64,000 nucleotides of DNA, from assembly GCA_963693365.1 (NCBI GenBank), contig CAVNZM010000003.1, forward strand, positions 6,014,001-6,078,000. Direction: 5' to 3'. A model generated the notes under the pieces. It saw only the letters and a program-made list of their open reading frames with translations, had not been told where the DNA came from and did not search any database. Both the position numbers and the translations under genes were made by a program. This DNA comes from Amoebidium appalachense (taxonomy: Eukaryota; Ichthyosporea). Positions 40,560 to 50,118 of the stretch are shown here, one piece after another; within the stretch, counting starts at the first letter, position 1; each line of letters opens with the position of its first letter.

Positions 40560-41268
40560 ATTGGATGTAACCTTTGTCCAACAGTATCCTTCTTGCTCAA
40601 TGACAAACAAACAGAGAATATCTGTGTTTAGACTATGCGTCATGCTAGCATGCATGCTAGTTAATTAAGAGGTATTTAGAATGCTCACGAAATGTAATTT
40701 CGGTTTATTTGAGCTTAGTGGAAGTTCCATATCACCAAAGATACTGTTCAGAAAAGATCTATAATAGCTGCAACTTTTTCCACGGGTCGGGGCAATCATG
40801 ACTAAGATCAAAATTGGCTGTCAGATCGGATATGCAAATCTACCAATCAAATTAATTATCGCGGGGCTCACTTCAATGCTGTCAGAATTTTGCGAACCAA
40901 TCACATTAGCTCAACCTAGATCAATCCATCCCTGCCAACCAATCAGCGCGAGAATTGATCTCCAATCAAATGGCGCTGTGGACATGCCATACCAGTCCCT
41001 TCTGAAAACTGATCCTACATAAAAGACCAACACAAGGCCAATCCTGTCACTTTCACGCTTTCACACATTCTCCCTCACAACGACTCCCGGCCAAACGATT
41101 GTTGCCAGACATTTCACCACGTCCCTCTTTCTCGCCCTTTCTTAGCGGATCGTTTCATTAGACCCCCCCCCCCCCCCCCCCCGTGACGTCACAGTGACGT
41201 CACACCCCTACGTTACGTTCCCGCCATTTTTGAAATCTCAAATTTTAACGGACCAATCAGGGGCAAGC
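40560..41268. promoter_or_regulatory. CCAAT-rich intergenic region with two CRE sites
   Basis: No gene is seen. CCAATCA occurs several times on the plus strand (about 40851, 40897, 40939, 40962, 41251). Two TGACGTCA palindromes lie in tandem at about 41184-41203 after a poly-C tract, as in CREB/ATF-type promoters. This is a plausible promoter for the gene at 41269. Confidence 0.5.
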
Positions 41269-41625
41269 ATGGACCAAACACCTGAAGAGGCCGTGGCTTT
41301 GCCTTTCATCGTCCAGCCCCCCGGCTTGGACACGGACAAGGTCGTCGTCTATGCCGTGGACGACAAGTATCGGCTCCACCGGGACCCTGCCAGCGCTCGC
41401 CTGCTGGAAGTTGCGAGAGACGGCGACCTCCGCATCTTCGAAACACGGGAGAGCTTCGCTGCGTTCCGTTCAGTCCTTGAGAACGACATGAAAACTTTGC
41501 TGCTGCATTTGCAGAGACAACCCCGCGGGCCTGGGCGGGTGCCGCCCCCTGGGACACTGTCTGCACTCCACGCGTCCCAATGTACGCCGCCTCCAGCGCT
41601 ACGTGCTGGGGAAGCCGGACCATGA
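41269..41625 (+). CDS. hypothetical protein, about 118 aa, C-terminus uncertain
   Basis: From ATG 41269 the first 85 residues look like a real globular protein (DTDKVVVYAVDDKYRLHRD, LLEVARDGDLRIFETRESFA, AFRSVLENDMKTLLLHLQRQ). The rest, after a C-run near 41547, is low-quality sequence, and other frames remain open, so the true end may differ. It starts just after tandem CRE sites. No family recognised. From 41626 to 42043 nothing convincing is seen. Confidence 0.5.
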   Translation: MDQTPEEAVALPFIVQPPGLDTDKVVVYAVDDKYRLHRDPASARLLEVARDGDLRIFETRESFAAFRSVLENDMKTLLLHLQRQPRGPGRVPPPGTLSALHASQCTPPPALRAGEAGP

Positions 41626-42043
41626 GGCTCTCCACGAGGGCACGCTCGGTCAAGGGGTAGGACTTCCTGCTCGTGGGGACGGGAGCGAGCGGTCCGGTCT
41701 CAAGGCCCGACCCCCTGCCCACTCAGTCAAGAGCCGGCCACACCGCCTTGGGTGCGAACGTTATGCAAGGACATGTCGAGTGGTGTACAATGATTGGCCC
41801 GGGCCGCGGCACGTGACGGGCCTCCGTGTCAGTCTCCAGGCCGCCGCCCGCGACACAAAGAAGTGCACCCGCGCAGAAACGCCACTTCTGCAATGCCATC
41901 TGTTGAAACAAAGGGCCCGAGCACAGAAGGACTGCAAGGAGCAACCCACCCACCAAGACCCAATGGTGTCGAAAACGAGGCGTGGCACACCCTGGACAGC
42001 CCTGCGTTTCCACTCGGACCCGGTCTGCAACCTGATGCTTAAA

Positions 42044-42796
42044 GTACTCCCGGCTAGCAATGTCTGTTAGAGAAAGTTTCTGAGCAATTGAATAACTGTT
42101 TCAACACTCACTCGAGTGCATAGAGCTTTTGTTTACGGTCATATTCATATATGGTAGTTATATGTTTGAGCCAAAACTGTACCAATGACGAGCTTCACTA
42201 GCAACGTGCTAATTGTGCTCATTAATTAATATTCCCGGTTCAGATGATGTCATGTCTATATTTGCCACAGGATTCTATTCTTAGAGTGGTAGTGTGCTTT
42301 ATTCCCGGATATTCTCAGAATATTTTTAGTTGTGTGAAGCAAGATTTACGTTTAACTGCAATTGGTGTGTTAAACACGTTTATTTGTGTGCTTTAGTGCA
42401 AGTTAACTAGCCACTCAACGTGCACAGTTAACTTTTATATCTTTAACGACTTGTTTTCATTGTGCTCTCTTTTCGGCCATGCTGTACATGGCCCACCACC
42501 AGGGTGCACACGAGGCCACCATGAGGTGGCCAACGACTATATAAAGCAGTGCCTCATGGCATGTCACAAACATGGGAAGCAGAACGTTTGATTTACACTT
42601 TTCTACTGTCGTTTCCAGTGCACAAAACACATAGACTAGTTACCCATCATACACGACACTATGTCTGACAACTTACAGTTGCAGCAACTAGTCCAACTAC
42701 TGGAGCAGAGGTTGGCCTCACAAGATGCAATCATTTCTGACTTACAGAAGGAACAACGTGCACTAGAACTAGCTTCTATGAACACAATGTCCAACA
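42044..42796 (+). repeat. 5' LTR of copia family B (5' end truncated)
   Basis: It matches the 3' LTR from GTACTCCCGGCTAGCAATG onward and ends AATGTCCAACA. It contains TATATAAAGCAGTGCC near 42536 (TATA) and includes the Gag start codon at 42661, so the first 45 Gag codons lie inside the LTR, as in yeast Ty1. Confidence 0.9.
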
Positions 42797-43869
42797 GGGT
42801 TATGGGCCCCTCACGTAATGATTCCATCAAGTTCAAGGTCGACATCCCTCTCCTCACTGGCATTGATAATGATTCAGGCACGGACTACCACACATGGGCC
42901 GAAACCATGTATGTCCAGCTTTCTGGTGCTGGTCTTCTCCACACCATCGCGCCCAGTACGGAGCACCCGGCTACCCGTGAACAGGTCGACACTGCCCGTT
43001 CCTACCTGTGGCAAGCACTCTCGGTTGACGTGCGTTGTATCCTAGGGTTAACACGCACCACCACACCTGCGGAGATATGGTCGGCCCTATCTGCCCACTA
43101 CCTGGAGCAATCTGAGGCCAATCAGTACGACCTTATCGGGCTGTACATGAATTCTACGCCTGAACCTACGGACACCGCGACGAAATACGCCATGGAACTC
43201 CGCGGCTACGTGCGGCGCCTGGCCGATTACGGCACACAAATTGGTGATGCTCAAGTGCTGACCAAGCTCACCAACGACCTCGGCAAGGTGCCTTACTACG
43301 AAATGCCTGTAATTGCCTACAAGATGACACCCAAGCCTACCGTGATGGGCCTCCTCCAACAGCTACGGGCATATGAGACCAGCCACCCACGTGCACGTGT
43401 GACTACCAGCTCCGGGCCGGCCGCCTTCACCACACGGGCTCCTCAACCTGTCATCTGCCACGGCTGCGGCAAACCAGGCCACATCAAGTCTCAGTGCCCC
43501 AACGGCAACGGCCAACACAGCAACTCTGGCAACAACCGTGCCAGCACCTACCCCAAGGGTTCCTGCGTCAACCACCCACTGTCTACCAGTCACACTACCG
43601 CCATGTGCAAGGGGGGCAACCGTGCCAACGGCCGCAAACCTAAGGGTGGTCCCCTCCCGCCTGGGTCCTGCATCAACCACCCTGCCTCTACTACCCACAC
43701 TACGGCACAGTGCAAGGGGGGGCTGCCGCTCCCCGGGCTTTCCTCATGTCTAGCAACGACTGTGGCACCAACAAGGTGCTCCTCGACTCTGGAGCCACTG
43801 ACCATGTGTGCCCCCGGCCCGATGTGTTCATCAACATGCGTGCGGCGCCTTACTCCACGGTCCAAGTAG
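42661..43869 (+). CDS. copia family B Gag
   Basis: From ATG 42661 (inside the LTR) a coiled-coil start (LQLQQLVQLLEQRLASQD), a UBN2-like helical Gag core (TWAETMYVQLSGAGLL, TPAEIWSALSAHYLEQSEAN), a zinc knuckle CHGCGKPGHIKSQC, and two novel-looking units GSC(V/I)NHPxSTxHTTAxCKGG that may also bind zinc. Pol lies in the -1 frame and overlaps from 43710. The switch probably happens at a run of seven G (about 43716-43722); beyond that the Gag frame is likely out-of-frame Pol DNA. Confidence 0.88.
   Translation: MSDNLQLQQLVQLLEQRLASQDAIISDLQKEQRALELASMNTMSNRVMGPSRNDSIKFKVDIPLLTGIDNDSGTDYHTWAETMYVQLSGAGLLHTIAPSTEHPATREQVDTARSYLWQALSVDVRCILGLTRTTTPAEIWSALSAHYLEQSEANQYDLIGLYMNSTPEPTDTATKYAMELRGYVRRLADYGTQIGDAQVLTKLTNDLGKVPYYEMPVIAYKMTPKPTVMGLLQQLRAYETSHPRARVTTSSGPAAFTTRAPQPVICHGCGKPGHIKSQCPNGNGQHSNSGNNRASTYPKGSCVNHPLSTSHTTAMCKGGNRANGRKPKGGPLPPGSCINHPASTTHTTAQCKGGLPLPGLSSCLATTVAPTRCSSTLEPLTMCAPGPMCSSTCVRRLTPRSK
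42797..42810 (+). promoter_or_regulatory. primer binding site matching the anticodon arm of initiator tRNA-Met
   Basis: GGGTTATGGGCCCC lies directly after the LTR. Its first 13 bases are the complement of the conserved GGGCCCATAACCC of eukaryotic initiator tRNA. Drosophila copia is primed by a 5' half of that tRNA at this region, so the same half-tRNA priming is likely. The site is also translated, in frame, as part of Gag. Confidence 0.75.
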
Positions 43870-46800
43870 CCGACAAGGGTGCATGTGCAGTGCTTGGGGT
43901 GGGCGACGTGTTCTTTTCCAGCACCATCGACGGCGTTACTGCGGTGCATCAGCTGACGGATGTACTCTACGTGCCCTCCATCCCCGACACTCTCATCAGT
44001 GTGTTCACGGCAACTACCAACGGTGTTTTACCCCGCTTTGACACCCGCGGCGGCGTTAAGTTGTGCTACGGCGATCAAATTCTGGCCACCGGCTCGGCTG
44101 TCGGCACCAAGCTGTACCACATGGCGGTGTCTCTTCTGCGCGCGGACACAACCCCGGACGCCCAAACCACCACTGCTCCGCGTATCCTCAAGGTTACTGC
44201 CGACCTCAACACGTGGCACTACCGTCTGGGCCATGCTGGCATTGACGCTGTACGCTCGGTCATCAAGTCTGCAGGCCTGTTGGTGGGTGGCGGTGCCAAG
44301 TCTCCGGGTGTGTGTGAGCCCTGTGCCCTCGGCAAAGCCCACCGTGTTGCCTTCTCCGAATCAACTAGCCAAGCTCCCCGGGTCCTAGCCAAGGTTCACA
44401 GCGACATCAGCGGCCCCTTCCCTCCCGCGATCGGTGGTGCTCAGTACTTGGCGACGTTCCACGACGAATTCACCGGCCACACCACGGCCGTGCCCCTCGT
44501 CAAGAAGTCGGACACACTGGCTGCATATGTGACGTACCACAAGGCGGCGGTTACCCAACACGGTGTTCCCATGCAGGTGTTTCAGTCCGACGGGGGGGGC
44601 GAGTACATGGGCACGGCCTTCGGGGACTACAACCGTGAGCATGGCATTCGCCATCAGATCACTACCACCGGCTCTCCTCAACAGAATGGGACTGCCGAAC
44701 GACTGAACCGGACCCTCCTCGACATGGTTCGGGCACTCCTGCAGCAGTCCGGCCTTCCGGTGGGATTCTGGGCCGAGGCAGCTGTGACCGCGGCTTTTAT
44801 ACGCAACATGCTCCCGTCGCGAGCCACCGGCAGCCAATCGTCTCCCGCCCTGCTGTGGACCGGCATTCCTCCCGACTACAGCCGGCTCCGTGTCTGGGGC
44901 TCTCCCTGCTACGTCCATCAACAGGATACACCAAAACTGGCGCCTCGTGCCGTCAAGGGCATCTTCGTGGGCTACCCTCCTAACATCAAGGGCTACAAGG
45001 TCTGGATTCCAGCAGCACACAAGATGACCGTCAGCCGTGACGTGCAGTTCGACGAGGCTGCTATTCTGCACCCCCTCCGTGATGTCCCATCTGATTGGTC
45101 GACCGCACCGGCAATTCATCATTTTTTGGAGTCATCTGATTCGTCAAATCAGCCAGCCAATCACATCGTCCGGAATGATCAGCAATCTGATTCGTCTCGT
45201 CTGTCAGCCAATGGGACAGCGCCGAGTGATCAATTGGACATTCCGATCCTGCCCGAGCCTGCACATCGGCTCCCCCGGACGACCCGTAGTGGCGCTGTGT
45301 ACAACGACCAACGTCGAGGCCCGACTGCCAACGTGGCTGCTGCTACGGCCCCCCTTGCCCCCCAGGCTACGGCTCCTGCATCAACACCCATCAAGGCTTC
45401 CACCATTGTTGTCCCCAAGACTGTCCGGGCTGCACTCAAGAGTCCCCAGCGTCTGAAATGGGAGGAGGCTGCACACCGTGAGCTCAAGGCCCTGGAAGAC
45501 AACGGCACCTTCACCCTTGTGCCCCGTCCAGAGGATGGCTCCACTGTCATTCCGGTCGGCTGGGTCTTTACGGTCAAGCAGGACAACGTCGGCAACGTCA
45601 CTGCTTTCAAGGCCCGGCTTGTGGCCCGGGGCAACTACCAGCAGCCTGGCCAGGACTATTTCGTCACCGAGTCACCTGTGGCTGCGCTGGCTACCATCCG
45701 GCTGGTTTTGGCTACCTCCGTGGCCCAAGGTCTGCCTCTGCGCCACATCGACGTCAACACAGCATTCCTCAACGGCACCGTCAACGAGACCATCTACATT
45801 GAGCAGCCCCCTGGCTTCGTCAACCCCTCGGCCCCCCATGCTGTCGGCTTGCTCCACAAGGCGCTCTACGGCCTAAAACAGGCACCGCGCCAGTGGTATG
45901 AGGCCCTCCGTGACCATCTCCTCGACCAAGGCTTCATTGTGAGTGCTGCTGACCCGTGCCTGTTCATCAAGAATGCCGGGACCCCAACGTTTATTGCCCT
46001 TGCTGCCTACGTGGATGACTTCACCGTGACGGCCGCCACTGATGCGCTCATCGACGATTTTTTCACCAAGCTGGATGCTCGTTTCTCTGCCAAGGACCTG
46101 GGTCGTCCTACCCTGCTCATCGGGCACACTCTTACCTGGCTGGAGGACGGGTCTCTGCGTCTGGGCCATCGTCAACACATCATCGACTTGGCTGCCCGTT
46201 TTCGTCTCACCCACATGTCCGGCACCAAGACCCCCATCGTCCCGGGCCAGGCCAGTGAAAGCAACAAGACCCCAGCCTACAGCAAGAAGGAGGACTATGC
46301 CAGCCTGGTCGGTGCCCTGCTGTGGATTGCGCGTACCACCCGCCCCGACATTTCCCAGGCTCTGGGAGTCCTTACTCGACACATTCATGCGCCCACCGTC
46401 ACCCACTGGACTATGGCTACCAGAGTTGTAAGCTACCTGCTGGCCACCATCGACCTGGGTATTGTCTACCGTCCCGGCCCCCCCAACCTTGTTGGCTACT
46501 CCGACTCCGACTACGCCGAGGACCGCGACACCCGGCGCTCCACCACGGGCTATGTCTTCTTCATCAACTCCTCCCCTGTGTCCTGGGTGTCTCGGCTCCA
46601 GTCCATCACCACCCACAGCTCCACTGAGGCTGAATTTGTGGCCATGTCTGCTGCTACGAACGAGGCCCTATGGCTCAACTATGTGATGGACGACCTGGGC
46701 CTTAATCCTATCAATGAGCCCACCCCGGTGCCCATCCATGGGGACAATGAGTCTGCCCGGGCCCTGCTGGACACCCTGGGGGTTAAGCCCAAGACCAAGC

Positions 46801-46958
46801 ACATCGACGTCCGCTACTGCTCCGTCAAGGAACATCACCTGCTGGGCAACATCACTGTGGTCCCGGTGGCTTCTGCTGACAACAAGGCCGACATGTTCAC
46901 CAAGGCCCTGTCTGCCTCCTTCTTCACCAAGGCCGTGGGGATGCTCAACATGTGCTGA
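43710..46958 (+). CDS. copia family B Pol (protease, integrase, RT, RNase H)
   Basis: An intact frame of 1,082 codons. In order: protease LLDSGATDHV; integrase HHCC (WHYRLGHAG...CEPCALGK); DDE core (VHSDISGPF, FQSDGGGEY, SPQQNGTAERLNRT); RT with DVNTAFLNGTV, YGLKQAPRQWYE and catalytic YVDD; RNase H with YSDSDYAEDRDTRRSTTGY, STEAEF, KHIDVRY and DMFTKAL. It is made by a -1 frameshift from Gag or, if the G-run is miscounted, as one polyprotein. All catalytic residues are present, so this copy may be active. Confidence 0.93.
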   Translation: MQGGAAAPRAFLMSSNDCGTNKVLLDSGATDHVCPRPDVFINMRAAPYSTVQVADKGACAVLGVGDVFFSSTIDGVTAVHQLTDVLYVPSIPDTLISVFTATTNGVLPRFDTRGGVKLCYGDQILATGSAVGTKLYHMAVSLLRADTTPDAQTTTAPRILKVTADLNTWHYRLGHAGIDAVRSVIKSAGLLVGGGAKSPGVCEPCALGKAHRVAFSESTSQAPRVLAKVHSDISGPFPPAIGGAQYLATFHDEFTGHTTAVPLVKKSDTLAAYVTYHKAAVTQHGVPMQVFQSDGGGEYMGTAFGDYNREHGIRHQITTTGSPQQNGTAERLNRTLLDMVRALLQQSGLPVGFWAEAAVTAAFIRNMLPSRATGSQSSPALLWTGIPPDYSRLRVWGSPCYVHQQDTPKLAPRAVKGIFVGYPPNIKGYKVWIPAAHKMTVSRDVQFDEAAILHPLRDVPSDWSTAPAIHHFLESSDSSNQPANHIVRNDQQSDSSRLSANGTAPSDQLDIPILPEPAHRLPRTTRSGAVYNDQRRGPTANVAAATAPLAPQATAPASTPIKASTIVVPKTVRAALKSPQRLKWEEAAHRELKALEDNGTFTLVPRPEDGSTVIPVGWVFTVKQDNVGNVTAFKARLVARGNYQQPGQDYFVTESPVAALATIRLVLATSVAQGLPLRHIDVNTAFLNGTVNETIYIEQPPGFVNPSAPHAVGLLHKALYGLKQAPRQWYEALRDHLLDQGFIVSAADPCLFIKNAGTPTFIALAAYVDDFTVTAATDALIDDFFTKLDARFSAKDLGRPTLLIGHTLTWLEDGSLRLGHRQHIIDLAARFRLTHMSGTKTPIVPGQASESNKTPAYSKKEDYASLVGALLWIARTTRPDISQALGVLTRHIHAPTVTHWTMATRVVSYLLATIDLGIVYRPGPPNLVGYSDSDYAEDRDTRRSTTGYVFFINSSPVSWVSRLQSITTHSSTEAEFVAMSAATNEALWLNYVMDDLGLNPINEPTPVPIHGDNESARALLDTLGVKPKTKHIDVRYCSVKEHHLLGNITVVPVASADNKADMFTKALSASFFTKAVGMLNMC

Positions 46959-47144
46959 GCACCCGTCATCAACCAACTGCGCCCTCATACTTCAGGGGGG
47001 GGGAGAGAGTTGCATCCGACTGTGCAACTACGTGTACCATACTAAAATTGAGTAGGGGAATCTTTATTGTCTGTATTTTGTGCACCTGAAGCACTCGAGC
47101 TCAGTTGCATTAATTCATACCACAATTATCCAATTGAGTAGGGG

Positions 47145-47909
47145 TGTTGGAGTACACTGGTACTCCCGGCTAGCAATGTCTGTTAGAGAAAGTTTCTGAG
47201 CAATTGAATAACTGTTTCAACACTCACTCGAGTGCATAGAGCTTTTGTTTACGGTCATATTCATATATGGTAGTTATATGTTTGAGCCAAAACTGTACCA
47301 ATGACGAGCTTCACTAGCAACGTGCTAATTGTGCTCATTAATTAATATTCCCGGTTCAGATGATGTCATGTCTATATTTGCCACAGGATTCTATTCTTAG
47401 AGTGGTAGTGTGCTTTATTCCCGGATATTCTCAGAATATTTTTAGTTGTGTGAAGCAAGATTTACGTTTAACTGCAATTGGTGTGTTAAACACGTTTATT
47501 TGTGTGCTTTAGTGCAAGTTAACTAGCCACTCAACGTGCACAGTTAACTTTTATATCTTTAACGACTTGTTTTCATTGTGCTCTCTTTTCGGCCATGCTG
47601 TACATGGCCCACCACCAGGGTGCACACGAGGCCACCATGAGGTGGCCAACGACTATATAAAGCAGTGCCTCCCATGTCACAAACATGGGAAGCAGAACGT
47701 TTGATTTACACTTTTCTACTGTCGTTTCCAGTGCACAAAACACATAGACTAGTTACCCATCATACACGACACTATGTCTGACAACTTACAGTTGCAGCAA
47801 CTAGTCCAACTACTGGAGCAGAGGTTGGCCTCACAAGATGCAATCATTTCTGACTTACAGAAGGAACAACGTGCACTAGAACTAGCTTCTATGAACACAA
47901 TGTCCAACA
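47145..47909 (+). repeat. 3' LTR of copia family B
   Basis: It begins TGTTGGAGTACACTGG after a purine tract GAGTAGGGG and ends CCAACA. It carries a copy of the first 45 Gag codons, which read on into flanking DNA. Relative to the 5' LTR, three bases are missing near CAGTGCCTC. Confidence 0.93.
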
Positions 47910-48053
47910 ATTATGTGCATAATGATATGTATTTTTTCCAACATCGATATCGACAGAATAAATTTCAGTCCGTTTTCCGCTTTACTCGCACGCTCTGTCG
48001 GAGCACCAGTCTCCGGTATTTCGGCATGAACGCGTCGGCATACACGTACTTCT

Positions 48054-48527
48054 TTATCCGCCTGCTACCTCTCTTTTTCGACCGGCTTCTTCGGTGTGGC
48101 ATGCCCCTCTCCCGAAAAATGTCCGCATCCGACTCCCAAAACACCTTCCTAGTGAAACCAACTTTCTCCTCCTACACCCAGCCGCACACTGGTTGCTGGC
48201 CCACGCGCCCTCCTCAATCTCGAGGGACACCTTGCGCCACCCGGGCTCTGCGCGCTTGATCTCACACGCCAACACAATATCTCCGGGGCGAACCCCTGCG
48301 GCCCACAGGCTGGTGCAGCACCGCAGGCTGAGCACCTCACAACACGAGTCGGGCCCGCGCATACACACACCTACACACGCAAGCTTGCACTCGTGGTCGT
48401 GCAGCGCCTCGAGCACCGGCACCTTGCGAGCGAGTGTGCGCCGACGCAGGCGCAAGTTGGGAATGGTATAAAAGCCCGTATCGGACGCAGTGAGGTGCCA
48501 GTCTGCATCTGCACCAGAACCGACCAT
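48054..48527 (-). CDS. possible Cys-rich hypothetical protein, 157 aa
   Basis: An open minus-strand frame with a possible ATG at 48527, inside the CATG shared with the plus-strand gene start. It includes VPVLEALHDHECKLACVGVC, SCCEVLSLRCCTSLW and GVRPGDIVLACEIKRAEPGW, which look like protein rather than shadow. The proposed start overlaps the plus-strand TATA and leader, so a later start is possible. No family recognised. Confidence 0.4.
   Translation of the reverse strand: MVGSGADADWHLTASDTGFYTIPNLRLRRRTLARKVPVLEALHDHECKLACVGVCMRGPDSCCEVLSLRCCTSLWAAGVRPGDIVLACEIKRAEPGWRKVSLEIEEGAWASNQCAAGCRRRKLVSLGRCFGSRMRTFFGRGACHTEEAGRKREVAGG
48469..48477 (+). promoter_or_regulatory. TATA box of the 48526 gene
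   Basis: GTATAAAAG lies about 50 bp upstream of the ATG at 48526, good spacing for a short leader. Confidence 0.6.
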
Positions 48528-49044
48528 GGCTTTTGAGCGGGAATTGAAGCTGTTTGTCAATCGGCTGTCGCTGCTTGTGTCTAGCATGACGTTCGACTCG
48601 AACGGCGCCGGGAGGGTGGCCAGCCGGCCGCTGCAGCTCCACGCACGACTTGGGAAGGGCGACACGATGTTGTCGGACACGATGCTGCCGCTGCAGTCGG
48701 TAGAAGCGTCGAACAGAACTGGACTCAACCACCTGGTGTTTTCGACGTGTCCACTAGAGGGGGCCGGGGATGCGGTGACCATCGACCTGGATTGGGGCAA
48801 GTCGTTTCGGCTGACCTGGGAGCGCTGGGACACCACGCTGTCGCTGCTGCCACCGAGGGATCCGACTGAGGAGCAGGGTATGAGCGAGGGGCGAGCCGTC
48901 CCCTTGAAGGCTATGAGCCAGCGAACAACCCTTCTACGGATCGACTTTTTGAAGGACTTTGTTTGGCACGACACGGGCTGCGACATTCTGTCGCTGCAGC
49001 TATATGAATCAGTAGCGAAAAATAGGCGGCAGCGTAGAGAATAA
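48526..49044 (+). CDS. hypothetical protein, 172 aa
   Basis: An intact frame from ATG 48526, with a TATA box 50 bp upstream. Non-repetitive and gene-like: ERELKLFVNRLSLLVSSMTF, then GLNHLVFSTCPLEG, VTIDLDWGKSFRLTWERWD and LRIDFLKDFVWHDTGCDILS. Predicted mainly beta with some amphipathic helix. No family recognised. Confidence 0.65.
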   Translation: MAFERELKLFVNRLSLLVSSMTFDSNGAGRVASRPLQLHARLGKGDTMLSDTMLPLQSVEASNRTGLNHLVFSTCPLEGAGDAVTIDLDWGKSFRLTWERWDTTLSLLPPRDPTEEQGMSEGRAVPLKAMSQRTTLLRIDFLKDFVWHDTGCDILSLQLYESVAKNRRQRRE

Positions 49045-49189
49045 TGCAGGTATCGCGGAGTGAGTGCGTGTGTGCGACTGCGCCCCGGACGGTGCAGCAC
49101 GCGTATAAAAGCAGGGCCACAGCCATGGTGTCTTCCGAGTGCATGTTGTGTATGCGCTCACAAATTTGTTTGCATTACGGAGTTATCAT

Positions 49190-49640
49190 GCCCCCCCCTC
49201 CCTGTACACCATCGGATCGACCACTCCTGCAATCGCAGACCCCCCCTCACTCCCGCAACACCCCCCTCCTCTCATCGGATCGGGAAAAAGCTCTCACTCC
49301 CGCAACCCCCCCCCTGCTCTCATCGGATCGGGAAAAAGCTCCCACTCCCGCATTCGGAGAGAAGTTCACCTCTCCCCCTCCTCCCCTCATCGGATCGGGA
49401 AAAAGATCCCACTCCCGCAATCAGAGAGAAGTCCACCTATCCCCCTCCCCTCTCATCGGATCGGGAAAAAGCTCCTCCCGTCAACGGATCAGGAAAAAGC
49501 TCCCACTCCCGCAATCGGAGAGAAGTCCACCTCTCCCCCTCCTCCCCTCATCGGATCGGGAAAAAGCTCCCACTCCCGCAATCGGAGAGAAGTCCACCTC
49601 TCCCCCTCCTCCCCTCATCCGATCCCACTCCCGCAATCCC
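49190..49640 (+). repeat. about 60-bp minisatellite
   Basis: Tandem units built on CTCATCGGATCGGGAAAAAG, CTCCCACTCCCGCAATC and GGAGAGAAGTCCACCTC, seven or so copies with internal deletions. The open frames across it are repetitive and I do not call them genes. Confidence 0.8.
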
Positions 49641-49710
49641 CCCCCCCCCCCCCCCCCCCAATTAACTCCCGCGCACCTCCACCACCGCATTATATCATGC
49701 ACCGAGTAAC

Positions 49711-50082
49711 ATGGACGCCGGCGCACCCTTTCTACCATTCCGTCCCCTCCCCCCCCTGCGAACCACAAATTCTCCCTCCCCCATCCTGCTGGCCGTGCTC
49801 GCCGGCCTCATCCTCTACGTGCTGTGGGACACGTTCAGCCCGCGTGTGCGGCGGCGGCTGGCGGTGCTCAAGTGCCCCGGCACATGCCCGATGTGCGCCA
49901 GCTGCGGCAGCTGCCCCCCCAAGCCCAAGTGTGCGCACTGCCCCCGCTGCCACGTGTGCGGTGCCAGCCCCACCCGGTGCGCACAGTGCCCCGCATGCAC
50001 GCGCTGCCCGCCCGAGCAGAAGTGCCCGGGGTGCCCCACATGTGCGCATGCGCCTGCGGTGGTGATCAAGGAGCGGGCATGA
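49711..50082 (+). CDS. membrane protein with Cys-pair repeats, 123 aa
   Basis: ATG 49711. A Pro-rich start, one transmembrane helix (ILLAVLAGLILYVLWDTF, about residues 25-42), a basic boundary (RVRRRLAVLK) and then about 65 residues with many C-P-x-C or C-x2-C pairs (CPGTCPMCASCGSCP, CAHCPRCHVCG, CPACTRCP, CPGCPTC). The tail could bind metals or form disulphides. Similar short Cys-rich membrane proteins exist in large algal viruses; assignment is not possible. Followed after 36 bp by the next gene. Confidence 0.65.
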   Translation: MDAGAPFLPFRPLPPLRTTNSPSPILLAVLAGLILYVLWDTFSPRVRRRLAVLKCPGTCPMCASCGSCPPKPKCAHCPRCHVCGASPTRCAQCPACTRCPPEQKCPGCPTCAHAPAVVIKERA

Positions 50083-50118
50083 GGATTGACGCGGTATGAG
50101 ATTTTTGTGGCATAGAGT

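Larger units (their letters stand above)
42044..47909 (+). mobile_element. Ty1/copia retrotransposon, family B, nearly complete
   Basis: Two LTRs flank gag and pol. The 3' LTR is 765 bp with perfect TGTTGG...CCAACA ends; the 5' LTR lacks its first 15 bases, so no target duplication can be seen. The LTRs differ by only a few bases. The primer site reads GGGTTATGGGCCCC. Pol is intact over 1,000 codons. The element is unrelated to family A at the DNA level. Confidence 0.95.
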
